This document shows, in pieces, positions 1 through 7,609 of a stretch of DNA of 24,536 nt (position 1 is the stretch's first letter; the number at the start of each line of letters is the position of its first letter). This DNA comes from Bacillota bacterium (lineage in GTDB: Bacteria > Bacillota > Clostridia > Saccharofermentanales > DTU023): NCBI GenBank assembly GCA_023426575.1, contig JAFAAL010000050.1:1-24536 (forward strand), read 5' to 3'. The notes under the pieces are model-generated. The model was not told the DNA's origin and searched no databases. It was given only the letters and a program-made list of their open reading frames with translations. A program made the translations under genes and the position numbers.

Positions 1-2954
1 CCGAAGGTGCCGCCGTTTCCGTCAAAGATGACGCGGTGGGCGCCGTTCGGGGTTTTCTGGCTGTTGTTGGTGTCTTCCTGGTCCTCCGGATTGAACGGTT
101 GCGATGGGTCAACCGGGGTCACTTCCGTCACCACGACTTCTTTTTCAAAGTACAGTTTTTGAATGTTCCCGTCATCAGCAACGGTAAAGCTGAACTTGCT
201 ATCCACTGCTTCAGGATCTGCCTGCTTGTACAAATAGTTGACGCCGTCGACGGTCACGACTTTCGTTTGAACATCCTCTTCCTGAACTTCATAGCTGAAG
301 ACCTTAGGAATCGTGCGCTCGTAGGATTCGCCATCGTTTTTCGCGTATTGATTGAGGTCGTCGCCTTCACCAAAATACACGTCGACATGGATGACATAGG
401 TGCTGTTGCGATCGGCGCTGTAATACACATCGATCACTTGCTCGGACGCAGCCTTGGTGAAATCCATCGTCTTCGGCAACGTCGTCTTTTCTTCGTTCAG
501 CACATAGTTTTCCGGCGGATTTACCAGGGCAAGGCTGCTGCCGGCTGTCTCATCCGTGTATACCGTGCTGTCTTTGCTCAGCTCGTTGTTTTTATACTTG
601 GTGTATCGGGTGGTATTTCCCGTTCCTTCGCTGTATGTGCCGTCCGTATTTTGGACGTACTGCGTGTATTCGCCGTCCTTGGTCTCGAGGAAATACCGCA
701 CGAGAATCTCTTTTGGCTGCTCTTCGTCCTGGAAGATCGTCCTCGTCACTGGGCCGCTCTCTCGAGGTTTATCCGCCTCTTTCTGCGTCGCCGTGACGAC
801 CCGGTCCACTTGTCCTTTTAAATCAAGCGGCGTGTTCGGGTCGGTGGTCCAAGTTCCGTCTTGCCCCACCGTCAAGGTGATCGGGTTTTCCACTCCAGGC
901 ACCGTCAGCTTCACGGTCGCTCCCGGAACACCCGTCCCTGTGATCACCGTATCCGTGTTCTGTATCGGCCCGTTGATCTTTGGCGATGCGGACTCGTCCG
1001 CAGGGTTATCGATGACCGTCAACGTCCACTGATCAGACGGGACATAGGTCTCTTCCGTCAAGACCACCGTAATGGTGTCGTCTTTCACCATATGGGCCTG
1101 AATGCTTTCGGGAATGTTGATGGTGAGGGTTCCATCCGGCTTGACGGTCACATCGGTTGATTCGACCGTTGCTTTCACTTCAGAACCGTCGGCGTTCTTC
1201 TTCCATGTCAATTCCGCCGTAAAGGGCGTCTTGAATTGATGACGGTCAACCGTCCCGCGAATTTGCAACCAGTTGCTTTGAATTTTGTAGTCGGGATTCG
1301 CATTGCTCGGCGTATGGGTCTTTTCCTCGATCAGCGTCACCGAAAGCGGATCGCTCAGGGTCTTTCCGTTGGCGATGGCCGTGATAGTCAGGGTGTCGTC
1401 GACTGCATAGCCCATCTCCTGAAAACTCTGGCCAAACTCCACGAGGAATGAGCCGTCTTCCTCCGCTTGGTAGGTTCCTACCACGGTCGTGCCGTCGATC
1501 TCTTCGCCCGGTCCCACCGCTGCGCCGTCCTTTTTGATGTGAAACTTCGTCTGTTTCTTGACGACGATGGTGTTGTTGTCGTTGTTCGGGTCGGGAACTT
1601 CCTTTAACGTAGCGGGCTCCGTGGTGCCTCGAAGCATCTTTTGCGTCACCCGAGCCACGTTCTTGTTCGCCTCGTCCGTTTTGAGCTCATCTGCTGTCTT
1701 GTCGGCGTTGATCTTGTCGATGTTCGTCACTTCTGGCAGTGCCGTCTTTTCGATCAAGAGCTGGCCTGATGTACGAGAATTTTTGACAAAGGTCGTGTCA
1801 TCCGCGCCGATGAACCACGTCTGTGCATAGAACTTCGCCATACTTTCCCCGGGGCCATAGAGCTTTGATTCATCCACGGGAATGCGCACATCGGTGATCA
1901 TGACCCATACCTGACTCGTTTCTGGTTGCATATAATCCCTGGTGTCAGTGGCATTGCCCTTGGCCTCGCTCACAATCACGGTGTAGCCATTGGCCGCGGT
2001 AAAGGCTGATTTGTGAATCGCCGTTCCACGGTTGAACTTACCACCCGCAAGATGTGACTGGACATAGACGTAGTCGCCCAAAATGGCCGGAAGGATCTTG
2101 GGGTCGAGTTTGACGACATACTGGTATTGCTTTCTCACTCCTATCGCAAGGTTATAAACCGTATCGACGAAATACTTGTTGCGAAATACCAAAAGCCCTT
2201 GTCCTTCCGACTGCTGCACATCCGTTGCTGTTCCTCCTTGGGGAGACTGCTTATATTTCGCCTCCGATTCGTACGCAGGGTACATAGACGCCGCGTAGAG
2301 CCAGTTGCCTCTTCCCTCGCTTGGCGATTGGGGTTCGATGTAAATGGTGTTGTTGATGGTTCTCCTCGAAATGCTGTACTGATCGCCTTCTTTTCCGACG
2401 AGCCGAAGTTCTGCAGCGTAGCGTTTCGCCATTTCAGCCTCTGTAAGAGGCGCATTGAGCTTCACCACAATTTCCTGGGTGTAGTTTGATGTAGTAATTG
2501 GCGTGGACGTAAAGATCCCTGCGCCGGGTCTGTCCAGAGCCACTCGCCAAATGTTGGCGTTATCCGGCGCCGTATAGGGCGTGTCGCTCAGCTCGCTAGT
2601 TTTGGTAAATTGACGTGTCAGAAACAGTCCGACTTTCGCCGAAATGCCCTCAATCTTCGCCGCCAGATCAGGCTGGAAGCGGATGTCGACCCAGTGGAGC
2701 CTCGGTGGCGAAACAACGGATTTGTAACCGATCTCCAGCACCATCTCCTGGTTGTTGTTCTGCATCTTGACAAATTGCAGTCCGCAGTTGATGACGTTGA
2801 TGTCCGAGGACACCACCGTGTTTTCCGGCCATGCCCAATAAGCAGGATCGTCAGTTTCCGCAAAGGAGACCGTGGGACCTACAAGCACTGAACTCATAAA
2901 TAAGATCAAAGCCAGCAGGATGTTGATCCATCTCATTTTTCTGCTTTTGCACAT
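1..2954 (-). CDS. Secreted multi-domain surface protein/adhesin, partial (C-terminus beyond left edge)
   Basis: The minus strand is open from ATG 2954 to the left edge, 984 codons without a stop. The start MCKSRKMRW begins a signal peptide: positive residues, a hydrophobic stretch ILLALILFMSSVLVG and likely cleavage after VSFA. A GGGAG ribosome site lies 7 nt before the ATG. An internal ATG at 2936 is also possible. Residues about 30-480 are a large domain I cannot name. Residues about 660-735 resemble a bacterial Ig-like fold (ITGTGVPGATVKLTV, then DGTWTTDP). Residues about 749-950 hold two MucBP-like segments (ILVRYF, VIDVYYSADR, IHVDVYF). Residues 973-984 begin an InlB B-repeat (RVIFDGNGGTF). 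Such proteins are usually wall-anchored adhesins, but any LPXTG-type anchor would be outside the window. The exact ligand is unknown. Domain names are recognised by eye; the presence of a secreted surface protein is secure. Confidence 0.88.
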   Translation of the reverse strand, partial: MCKSRKMRWINILLALILFMSSVLVGPTVSFAETDDPAYWAWPENTVVSSDINVINCGLQFVKMQNNNQEMVLEIGYKSVVSPPRLHWVDIRFQPDLAAKIEGISAKVGLFLTRQFTKTSELSDTPYTAPDNANIWRVALDRPGAGIFTSTPITTSNYTQEIVVKLNAPLTEAEMAKRYAAELRLVGKEGDQYSISRRTINNTIYIEPQSPSEGRGNWLYAASMYPAYESEAKYKQSPQGGTATDVQQSEGQGLLVFRNKYFVDTVYNLAIGVRKQYQYVVKLDPKILPAILGDYVYVQSHLAGGKFNRGTAIHKSAFTAANGYTVIVSEAKGNATDTRDYMQPETSQVWVMITDVRIPVDESKLYGPGESMAKFYAQTWFIGADDTTFVKNSRTSGQLLIEKTALPEVTNIDKINADKTADELKTDEANKNVARVTQKMLRGTTEPATLKEVPDPNNDNNTIVVKKQTKFHIKKDGAAVGPGEEIDGTTVVGTYQAEEDGSFLVEFGQSFQEMGYAVDDTLTITAIANGKTLSDPLSVTLIEEKTHTPSNANPDYKIQSNWLQIRGTVDRHQFKTPFTAELTWKKNADGSEVKATVESTDVTVKPDGTLTINIPESIQAHMVKDDTITVVLTEETYVPSDQWTLTVIDNPADESASPKINGPIQNTDTVITGTGVPGATVKLTVPGVENPITLTVGQDGTWTTDPNTPLDLKGQVDRVVTATQKEADKPRESGPVTRTIFQDEEQPKEILVRYFLETKDGEYTQYVQNTDGTYSEGTGNTTRYTKYKNNELSKDSTVYTDETAGSSLALVNPPENYVLNEEKTTLPKTMDFTKAASEQVIDVYYSADRNSTYVIHVDVYFGEGDDLNQYAKNDGESYERTIPKVFSYEVQEEDVQTKVVTVDGVNYLYKQADPEAVDSKFSFTVADDGNIQKLYFEKEVVVTEVTPVDPSQPFNPEDQEDTNNSQKTPNGAHRVIFDGNGGTF

Positions 2955-3043
2955 AGTACATCTCCCAAAATCATTCGACTGGAACGTCCAGCATGATGCC
3001 CACGGCCACATTCAAAAGGGTAAAAAGCTATGGACTCAGGCTT

Positions 3044-3072
3044 AAGATAATGGAAAAAAGCCTACTTATCAA
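3044..3072 (-). promoter_or_regulatory. Candidate promoter of the surface protein gene
   Basis: On the minus strand, TTGATA (3072-3067) is followed after exactly 17 nt by TATCTT (3049-3044). These match the sigma-A consensus at 5/6 and 4/6 positions. Transcription would start near 3037, giving a leader of about 80 nt before ATG 2954. This is pattern-based only. Confidence 0.5.
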
Positions 3073-3121
3073 GGATAAATGGGATTATTTGTAATCAAAA
3101 AGGGATGCTAGGCTCAATCTA

Positions 3122-3142
3122 AGATTTAAATCTGAGATCTCA
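3122..3142. repeat. Two overlapping perfect palindromes, possible operator
   Basis: AGATTTAAATCT (3122-3133) and TGAGATCTCA (3133-3142) are each perfect palindromes sharing one base. They sit between the terminator of the division gene and the surface-gene promoter, about 50 nt upstream of its -35 box. They could bind a dimeric regulator. No specific regulator is recognised. Confidence 0.35.
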
Positions 3143-3144
3143 TC

Positions 3145-3176
3145 TAAAAAAGAAGCTCGAAAAAGCATCGAGACTT
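3145..3176 (-). terminator. Rho-independent terminator of the DivIC/FtsB-like gene
   Basis: On the minus strand, AAGTCTCGA (3176-3168) pairs with TCGAGCTT (3160-3153) with one bulged base across a 7-nt loop. A run of six T residues follows (complement of 3146-3151). It lies about 40 nt after the stop codon at 3216. A weaker 6-bp hairpin (3186-3191 with 3198-3203) sits between the stop and this terminator. Confidence 0.65.
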
Positions 3177-3215
3177 AAAGAAGCGAGGATGCAAAGACAT
3201 CCTTCCCTCTAAACT

Positions 3216-3530
3216 CTAGTCAATAAAAATCAATTCCCCCGACTTTACGAGACCCAGCTTATCACGAGCAACGCGCTCCAAAAACTCATCGGAATTTGCC
3301 TGCGCCTCTTGCTCCTCGAGATCATAGGCTTGCGCCTCGAGGATGGAGACCTCACGGTCAAGCGCGATGGCCTCGCGCTTTAATCGCTCGATTTCACTGT
3401 CTTGGCGAACGTAGGTGTTGGCAGCGACGGCGAGCAAAATCAGGCAGACCATGCCGACACAGAGCTTGCGCAAAAGGGCCATATTCTGGCGCCGTTTCTC
3501 ATGTTCGACTTTCTCGGAATAGCTCGTCAT
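3216..3530 (-). CDS. Septum formation initiator family protein (DivIC/FtsB-like)
   Basis: This encodes a 104-residue bitopic membrane protein of the cell-division divisome. It has a short basic cytoplasmic N-terminus, one transmembrane helix at about residues 22-39 (VGMVCLILLAVAA), a coiled coil at about 42-80 and a C-terminal part ending ERVARDKLGLVKSGELIF. The pattern RxxLGxVxxGE is typical of the DivIC/FtsB family, which bridges FtsL and FtsQ/DivIB at the septum. I chose ATG 3530 because AGGTGAGG precedes it. A GTG three codons upstream (3539) lies too close to its ribosome site. In many Clostridia divIC follows yabP and yabQ downstream of the S4 gene yabO. Here it is alone and divergent from mazG. 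DivIC and FtsB cannot be told apart with certainty by eye. Confidence 0.85.
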   Translation of the reverse strand: MTSYSEKVEHEKRRQNMALLRKLCVGMVCLILLAVAANTYVRQDSEIERLKREAIALDREVSILEAQAYDLEEQEAQANSDEFLERVARDKLGLVKSGELIFID

Positions 3531-3635
3531 CTGCCTCACCTCTCCTTCAAATTTTGCCCAATACCAGGGCGAAAATCAATAGGCGTCATGCAATTGTAAT
3601 TTCATAGAGAATTCGGCACTTTTTCTTTCTTATTC

Positions 3636-3650
3636 TGTGCATCTTGCACA
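3636..3650. repeat. Palindrome TGTGCATCTTGCACA in the divIC-like leader
   Basis: Perfect 6-bp arms (TGTGCA/TGCACA) are separated by 3 nt. The site is about 100 nt downstream of the predicted divIC-like transcription start and about 100 nt upstream of its ATG. It may be a protein-binding site or a small RNA hairpin. No regulator is recognised. Confidence 0.35.
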
Positions 3651-3748
3651 AGGTTATGGATTCTTCTCAAATTCAATTTTCTCTTAATGAATATCTAAGA
3701 TGCAGAAATCCACTCCCTGAGACGCTTTGTCAGTCTCAATCAGAAAAC

Positions 3749-3779
3749 ATTATACCAAACTTTTTTCTTATATTGTCCG
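3749..3779 (-). promoter_or_regulatory. Extended -10 promoter driving the divIC-like gene
   Basis: The minus strand reads TGGTATAAT, a perfect -10 hexamer (3754-3749) with the extended TGn element. A poor -35 (CGGACA, 3779-3774) lies 19 nt upstream, and extended -10 promoters tolerate this. The transcript would begin near 3742, leaving an untranslated leader of about 210 nt. Confidence 0.6.
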
Positions 3780-3920
3780 TATTATTCTTTTCTCTGTGCA
3801 ATGTGACGAAATCTTAAAAAAGCCAGAAAAGCCCGTTAATATCAGCTTCTTTTATCCTTTTCTCTGCTGTTTTTAAGTTCTTCTTAGTGTATTATCAATA
3901 GTCAAGGGGAGGTTCGGCTT

Positions 3921-5699
3921 ATGCAGATTAAGGATTCTCACAATTTTTCTGAATTAATTGAGCTCGTGCATTTCTTGCGCAGCGAGAACGGCTGCCCCTG
4001 GGATCGTGCGCAGACTCCTGAGTCGATGCGTTCCAATCTCATCGAAGAGAGCTATGAGGTGATCGAGGCTATTCGCCGCGATGATTCTTCAAGTCTCTGT
4101 GAGGAACTCGGTGACCTCCTCTTGCAAGTTGTCTTCTTAGCCGATATGGCTGCCGAGCGCAAGACTTTCGATCTCGATGATGTGATCACCCATCTCTGCC
4201 ACAAATTGATCACGCGGCACAGTCATCTCTTTGGCGATGATCATGCGGAGACGGCCGAGGAATCTCTCGCCACTTGGGAGAAGAACAAGGCACGAGAAGA
4301 GGGTGAGAAAACGCTGAGAGAGCAGTTTCAGTCTGTGCCCTTGGCTTTTCCCGCGCTTAAGCGTAGTCAGAAAATTCAGAAGCGAGCCGCCGCTTGGAAT
4401 TTTGACTGGTCAGAGCCGGATCCCGTCTTTGATAAGGTTGAGGAGGAGATGGCAGAGCTGCGGGCCGCCTATCATTCGGGAGTCCAGGAGGAGATGCTCG
4501 AAGAGGGGGGCGATGTCTTGATGTCGACAGCAAACCTCCTAAGACATCTCAAGGTCGATGCCGAATTGGCTCTCCATTTAGCCAATGAGAAATTTATTCG
4601 TCGTCTCAGCTTGATGGAAGAGCTGATGGAGGCTGATGGGATTCAGAGGGGTCCCTTTGACAGCCGTCTATCCGAGATGTATTACGAGCGAGCGCGCTCG
4701 ATAGAGAAGAAGGAGAAGAATAAGATGCCTCAAATTATCTTGCCCGAGGAAATCAAACTCGAGGCGATCCCCGAACGGGACTTTTTCCCCGAGGGGGCGG
4801 ATGTTCAGATCGATCAGATTGTCCGCGAGGAGCTCAATCGCCTGGCCAAGGTCTATGGACAGCGGCGTGAACTCGCCCCTGGCGAGGCCGTGGCGGCTGG
4901 CGATCTGGTCCAATTGGCCATGACGAGCGATCACGCTCGCTTCAATAGAACAGTCCCCGTCAAGCTGGGGCGTGGATTGCTCTCAGCAGAGCTCGAATCA
5001 CAGTTGATCGGGCGAGCACTCGGTGAGAGAGAGACCTTCCACTTCAGCCATGAGGGCGACGATGTGGAGGCTGAAGTGCAGATTCTCGGGGCCACGCGCC
5101 ACGAGGATGCAAGCATCGATGATGCCCTCATCGCGCGGGCAGGTCAGGAGACAGATAAGCTCTACTCGGGGCTCAAGACGCTCGCCGCTTTTCAGGAGAC
5201 TTTGCGTGAGGCTCATCTCGGGAGCTTTCTCCACCAACAGATCATGACCGCTGTGTTCCAGCAGGCCGTCGACCTCGCCGCGCAGGGCTCTGGTATCTCG
5301 CCGACGGACGAGGAGGTCGAGGCCTACTATGAGGAGAGCCGTGAGCGACTCGAAGCAGAGGTCCTAGCCCAGGGTGATGATCTTCTCAAAACATATCAGG
5401 GCTGGTTCGGAGCCGATGTCCAGAGTCTCAAAGCAGCGCATGAGATCTTCCGCAGGCAGGCTCGAGCCGATCTCATCCGGCAGCAGTATGCCACGGCTCT
5501 TGCCAGAGCCGAGGGAAGAGAATTTACGGCTGAAGAATATGAGAGAGAGCTGGGCGACTATAGTGCCGAGAGCGGCCTCGAGCTCGCGCAGCTGAAAGAG
5601 CAGTTTCCCCTAGAGATCTGGCAGGAGTCTAAGTATCAGGACTATCTGGCGTCTCGCCTGATTCCGCGCCTGAGCAAGTGGGCGCGACAACTGATGTAG
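3921..5699 (+). CDS. MazG nucleotide pyrophosphohydrolase fused to a trigger-factor-like chaperone
   Basis: This encodes a 592-residue two-part protein. Residues 1-265 are a full tandem MazG: domain 1 has GCPWD (24-28), EESYE (42-46) and EELGD (61-65), and domain 2 has EEEMAEL (174-180) and EEGGD (194-198). MazG hydrolyses NTPs to NMP and pyrophosphate using Mg2+ bound by these acidic residues. Residues about 320-392 resemble an FKBP-type prolyl isomerase domain (AGDLVQL, LGRGLLSAELESQLIG). Residues about 393-592 are helical and laid out like the trigger factor C-terminal chaperone domain (ISPTDEEVEAYYEES). The ribosome-binding N-terminal domain of normal trigger factor is not evident. MazG alone is about 260 residues, so the fusion is unusual. 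ATG 3921 has AGGGGAGG 8 nt upstream. A good internal start occurs at 4725. In domain 2, EGGD replaces the usual ELGD. MazG identity is firm; the chaperone half is inferred from pattern. Confidence 0.88.
   Translation: MQIKDSHNFSELIELVHFLRSENGCPWDRAQTPESMRSNLIEESYEVIEAIRRDDSSSLCEELGDLLLQVVFLADMAAERKTFDLDDVITHLCHKLITRHSHLFGDDHAETAEESLATWEKNKAREEGEKTLREQFQSVPLAFPALKRSQKIQKRAAAWNFDWSEPDPVFDKVEEEMAELRAAYHSGVQEEMLEEGGDVLMSTANLLRHLKVDAELALHLANEKFIRRLSLMEELMEADGIQRGPFDSRLSEMYYERARSIEKKEKNKMPQIILPEEIKLEAIPERDFFPEGADVQIDQIVREELNRLAKVYGQRRELAPGEAVAAGDLVQLAMTSDHARFNRTVPVKLGRGLLSAELESQLIGRALGERETFHFSHEGDDVEAEVQILGATRHEDASIDDALIARAGQETDKLYSGLKTLAAFQETLREAHLGSFLHQQIMTAVFQQAVDLAAQGSGISPTDEEVEAYYEESRERLEAEVLAQGDDLLKTYQGWFGADVQSLKAAHEIFRRQARADLIRQQYATALARAEGREFTAEEYERELGDYSAESGLELAQLKEQFPLEIWQESKYQDYLASRLIPRLSKWARQLM
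4710..4727 (+). promoter_or_regulatory. Internal ribosome binding site and ATG at the MazG/chaperone junction
   Basis: AAGGAG (4710-4715) lies 9 nt before an in-frame ATG (4725, residue 269 of the fusion), exactly where the MazG half ends. Initiation here would give a free 324-residue trigger-factor-like protein. It looks like the preserved start of a gene that was once separate. Confidence 0.55.
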
Positions 5700-5702
5700 A
5701 AA

Positions 5703-5744
5703 TGACTTGGCTGGGGGCTTTTTTTTACTTCTCCAGCAAAGTCA
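5703..5744. repeat. Stem-loop between the mazG fusion gene and the ABC transporter operon
   Basis: TGACTTGGCTGG (5703-5714) pairs with CCAGCAAAGTCA (5733-5744) at 11 of 12 positions across an 18-nt loop containing eight T residues. It begins just after the stop codon at 5697-5699. The T run lies in the loop rather than after the stem, so it is not a standard terminator. It may be an mRNA-processing or protective structure. Confidence 0.5.
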
Positions 5745-5776
5745 AATAATAAGAGATAAGAAGAAAAGAGGCAGGC

Positions 5777-7609
5777 ATGAAAACTCATAATCTCCCGGAT
5801 CTTGCTGTCAAACAGCAGCTCCACGAGATGCAGGCAGAGGAGGCAAAGAATCTCGCAGGTTCCGCTCTCCGCGGCCGCAAGGGCGCTTGGCGTGATTTCT
5901 TCAAGCTCCTAGTCAAGGCGCGCATTCCCTGGCTGATGCTGATCATCACGCTGGCGATTGGCATCGCCTCGACCAAGGTGGGCGCCCTCTTCCCTAAATA
6001 TCAGACGCGCTATTTCAATGGTGAGCTGAACTCCGAGACCATCGGCATCGGTCTTGCCATTCTCGGGGCGACGCTCGTCCTCAGCATTCTGCGCAACATC
6101 GTCTCGGGTTACACCGAGAATACGATTTCCAAGCGCCTGAGGGATACCCTCTGGACGCGCGTCGTCGGCCTCGCGCGGACGGCGTTTCGGCAATTGACGG
6201 GACGCGAGCTGATCTCGCGTATCACGCAGGACGCAGATCTTCTTTCGACCACGCTCATTACAGTCATCGCGACCTTTATCACCTCCACTTATGGCGTCTT
6301 CCTCTATCTCAAGGAAATTTTTGGCTATCACCGCAGTCTTGCTTACGTGCAGTTTGCCCTCTTACCGATCTTCCTGCTTTTGAAATTCCTGGCGGGACGC
6401 ATTCAGTACAATCTGGCCTTTCGCTCCCGCTTCCGCTTTGCCTCTCTGACGCGCTACATGGCGTCTATTCTGGTCAATATTCCCCTCGTCAAGAGTTATA
6501 ACCGCGAGGCCTATGAGCGCGTCCGCGGAAATATGGCGATCGATGAATACAATAAGGTGAAGTTTAAGTTCGGGGCTGCAGGGATCGGTTTTGACCTGAT
6601 CGATCAGGCTTTTCAGACGCTCAATGACGCCATTTGCATCCTCTACGGGGGCTATCTGATCCAGCAGGGAGAATTGGATATTGGCATTTGGCTTGCCTTT
6701 TATTCCTACTCTTCTGGGATCTATGCGATGTTGACGGTCATCTGTAATCTCTGGCCGATGCTCAAGTCTGCCCAGGGCTCTGTGCAGCGTATCGCTGACG
6801 TCCTCGACGTGCCCGCCGAGGCATGGGCTGAGGAGCGGGAGCCGGCGGGTTTCCAGTCTGGCAAGGCAGATCTGGCACTCGAGAACATCACTTACGGCTA
6901 CGGCGAGAAGCCCGTTCTGCACGATCTCTCCGTGACCTTCCCCGCAGGGTCGACCACATACCTCGTCGGTCCCTCCGGCGCGGGCAAGACGACTCTCTTG
7001 CTCCTGCTCGACCGCTTCTATGATCCCGACTCAGGCCGTGTCCTCTTGGGTGAACACGATGCCCAAGACTTCGGGCTCTATAGCTGGCGTCAGCGCTTTG
7101 GCTATCTCCAGCAGGACATCATTCTCTTCTACGGTACTATCCGGGAGAACCTGGTCTACGGCCTCCGCCGTGAGGTCAGTGACAGCGAGCTCATCGACGT
7201 CTTGCGCTCAGTCGACATGATCGATGCCGTCAACGAGGCGGGAGGTCTCGACGCCACCGTTTCCGAGGGCGGCGCCTCCTTCTCCGGCGGTGAGCGCCAG
7301 CGCCTCGCGATCGCCCGCCTCCTCCTCCAGGATCCAGACGTCATCTTACTCGATGAGCCCCTGTCAAACCTCGACCCCAAGGCGGAAGCTCTGGTCAGGG
7401 CCGCTCTGAAAAAACTCGGCGAGGGCCGCACGGTCATCGCCGTCAACCACCGTCTGCGCAAGTTAAAGGGAGCAGAGCGCATCTTGGTCCTGGGTGATGG
7501 CCAGATCGCAGGTCTCGGCTCACACGATGAACTCATGAGCTCGAGCCCGCTCTATCGCGAGCTCGTCGAATCCGAAATGCGCATTGACACAGCAGGAGGT
7601 CAAGCATGA
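5777..7609 (+). CDS. ABC exporter half-transporter (permease-ATPase), first of a pair
   Basis: This encodes a 610-residue half-transporter with an N-terminal membrane domain of about six helices (residues about 50-340) and a C-terminal ATPase. Walker A is GPSGAGKT (398-405), the Q-loop is YLQQD, the signature is SGGE (503-506), Walker B ends in D526-E527 and the switch histidine is H558. All residues needed for ATP hydrolysis are present. The signature has E in place of the usual Q. It carries about 28 extra polar residues before the first membrane region. The stop overlaps the next start by 4 bp (ATGA), so the two proteins very likely form a heterodimer in the cytoplasmic membrane. The family exports lipids, drugs or peptides, and the substrate cannot be told. 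The ribosome site is weak (AGAGG). Confidence 0.93.
   Translation: MKTHNLPDLAVKQQLHEMQAEEAKNLAGSALRGRKGAWRDFFKLLVKARIPWLMLIITLAIGIASTKVGALFPKYQTRYFNGELNSETIGIGLAILGATLVLSILRNIVSGYTENTISKRLRDTLWTRVVGLARTAFRQLTGRELISRITQDADLLSTTLITVIATFITSTYGVFLYLKEIFGYHRSLAYVQFALLPIFLLLKFLAGRIQYNLAFRSRFRFASLTRYMASILVNIPLVKSYNREAYERVRGNMAIDEYNKVKFKFGAAGIGFDLIDQAFQTLNDAICILYGGYLIQQGELDIGIWLAFYSYSSGIYAMLTVICNLWPMLKSAQGSVQRIADVLDVPAEAWAEEREPAGFQSGKADLALENITYGYGEKPVLHDLSVTFPAGSTTYLVGPSGAGKTTLLLLLDRFYDPDSGRVLLGEHDAQDFGLYSWRQRFGYLQQDIILFYGTIRENLVYGLRREVSDSELIDVLRSVDMIDAVNEAGGLDATVSEGGASFSGGERQRLAIARLLLQDPDVILLDEPLSNLDPKAEALVRAALKKLGEGRTVIAVNHRLRKLKGAERILVLGDGQIAGLGSHDELMSSSPLYRELVESEMRIDTAGGQA

Larger units (their letters stand above)
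3531..3920. other. AT-rich intergenic region between divergent divIC-like and mazG genes
   Basis: This region of about 390 bp contains no convincing gene on either strand. It holds the minus-strand promoter near 3750, the 15-bp palindrome at 3636-3650 and the ribosome site AGGGGAGG just before ATG 3921. For the plus direction the best -10 candidate is TATTAT at 3890-3895, without a good -35 box, so the mazG promoter is not placed with confidence. Confidence 0.7.

Noticed and set aside
36..821. Plus-strand reading frame of 261 codons in the first kilobase
   Set aside because: It is a shadow of the minus-strand surface protein, which has a signal peptide, a ribosome site and recognisable repeats across the same interval.
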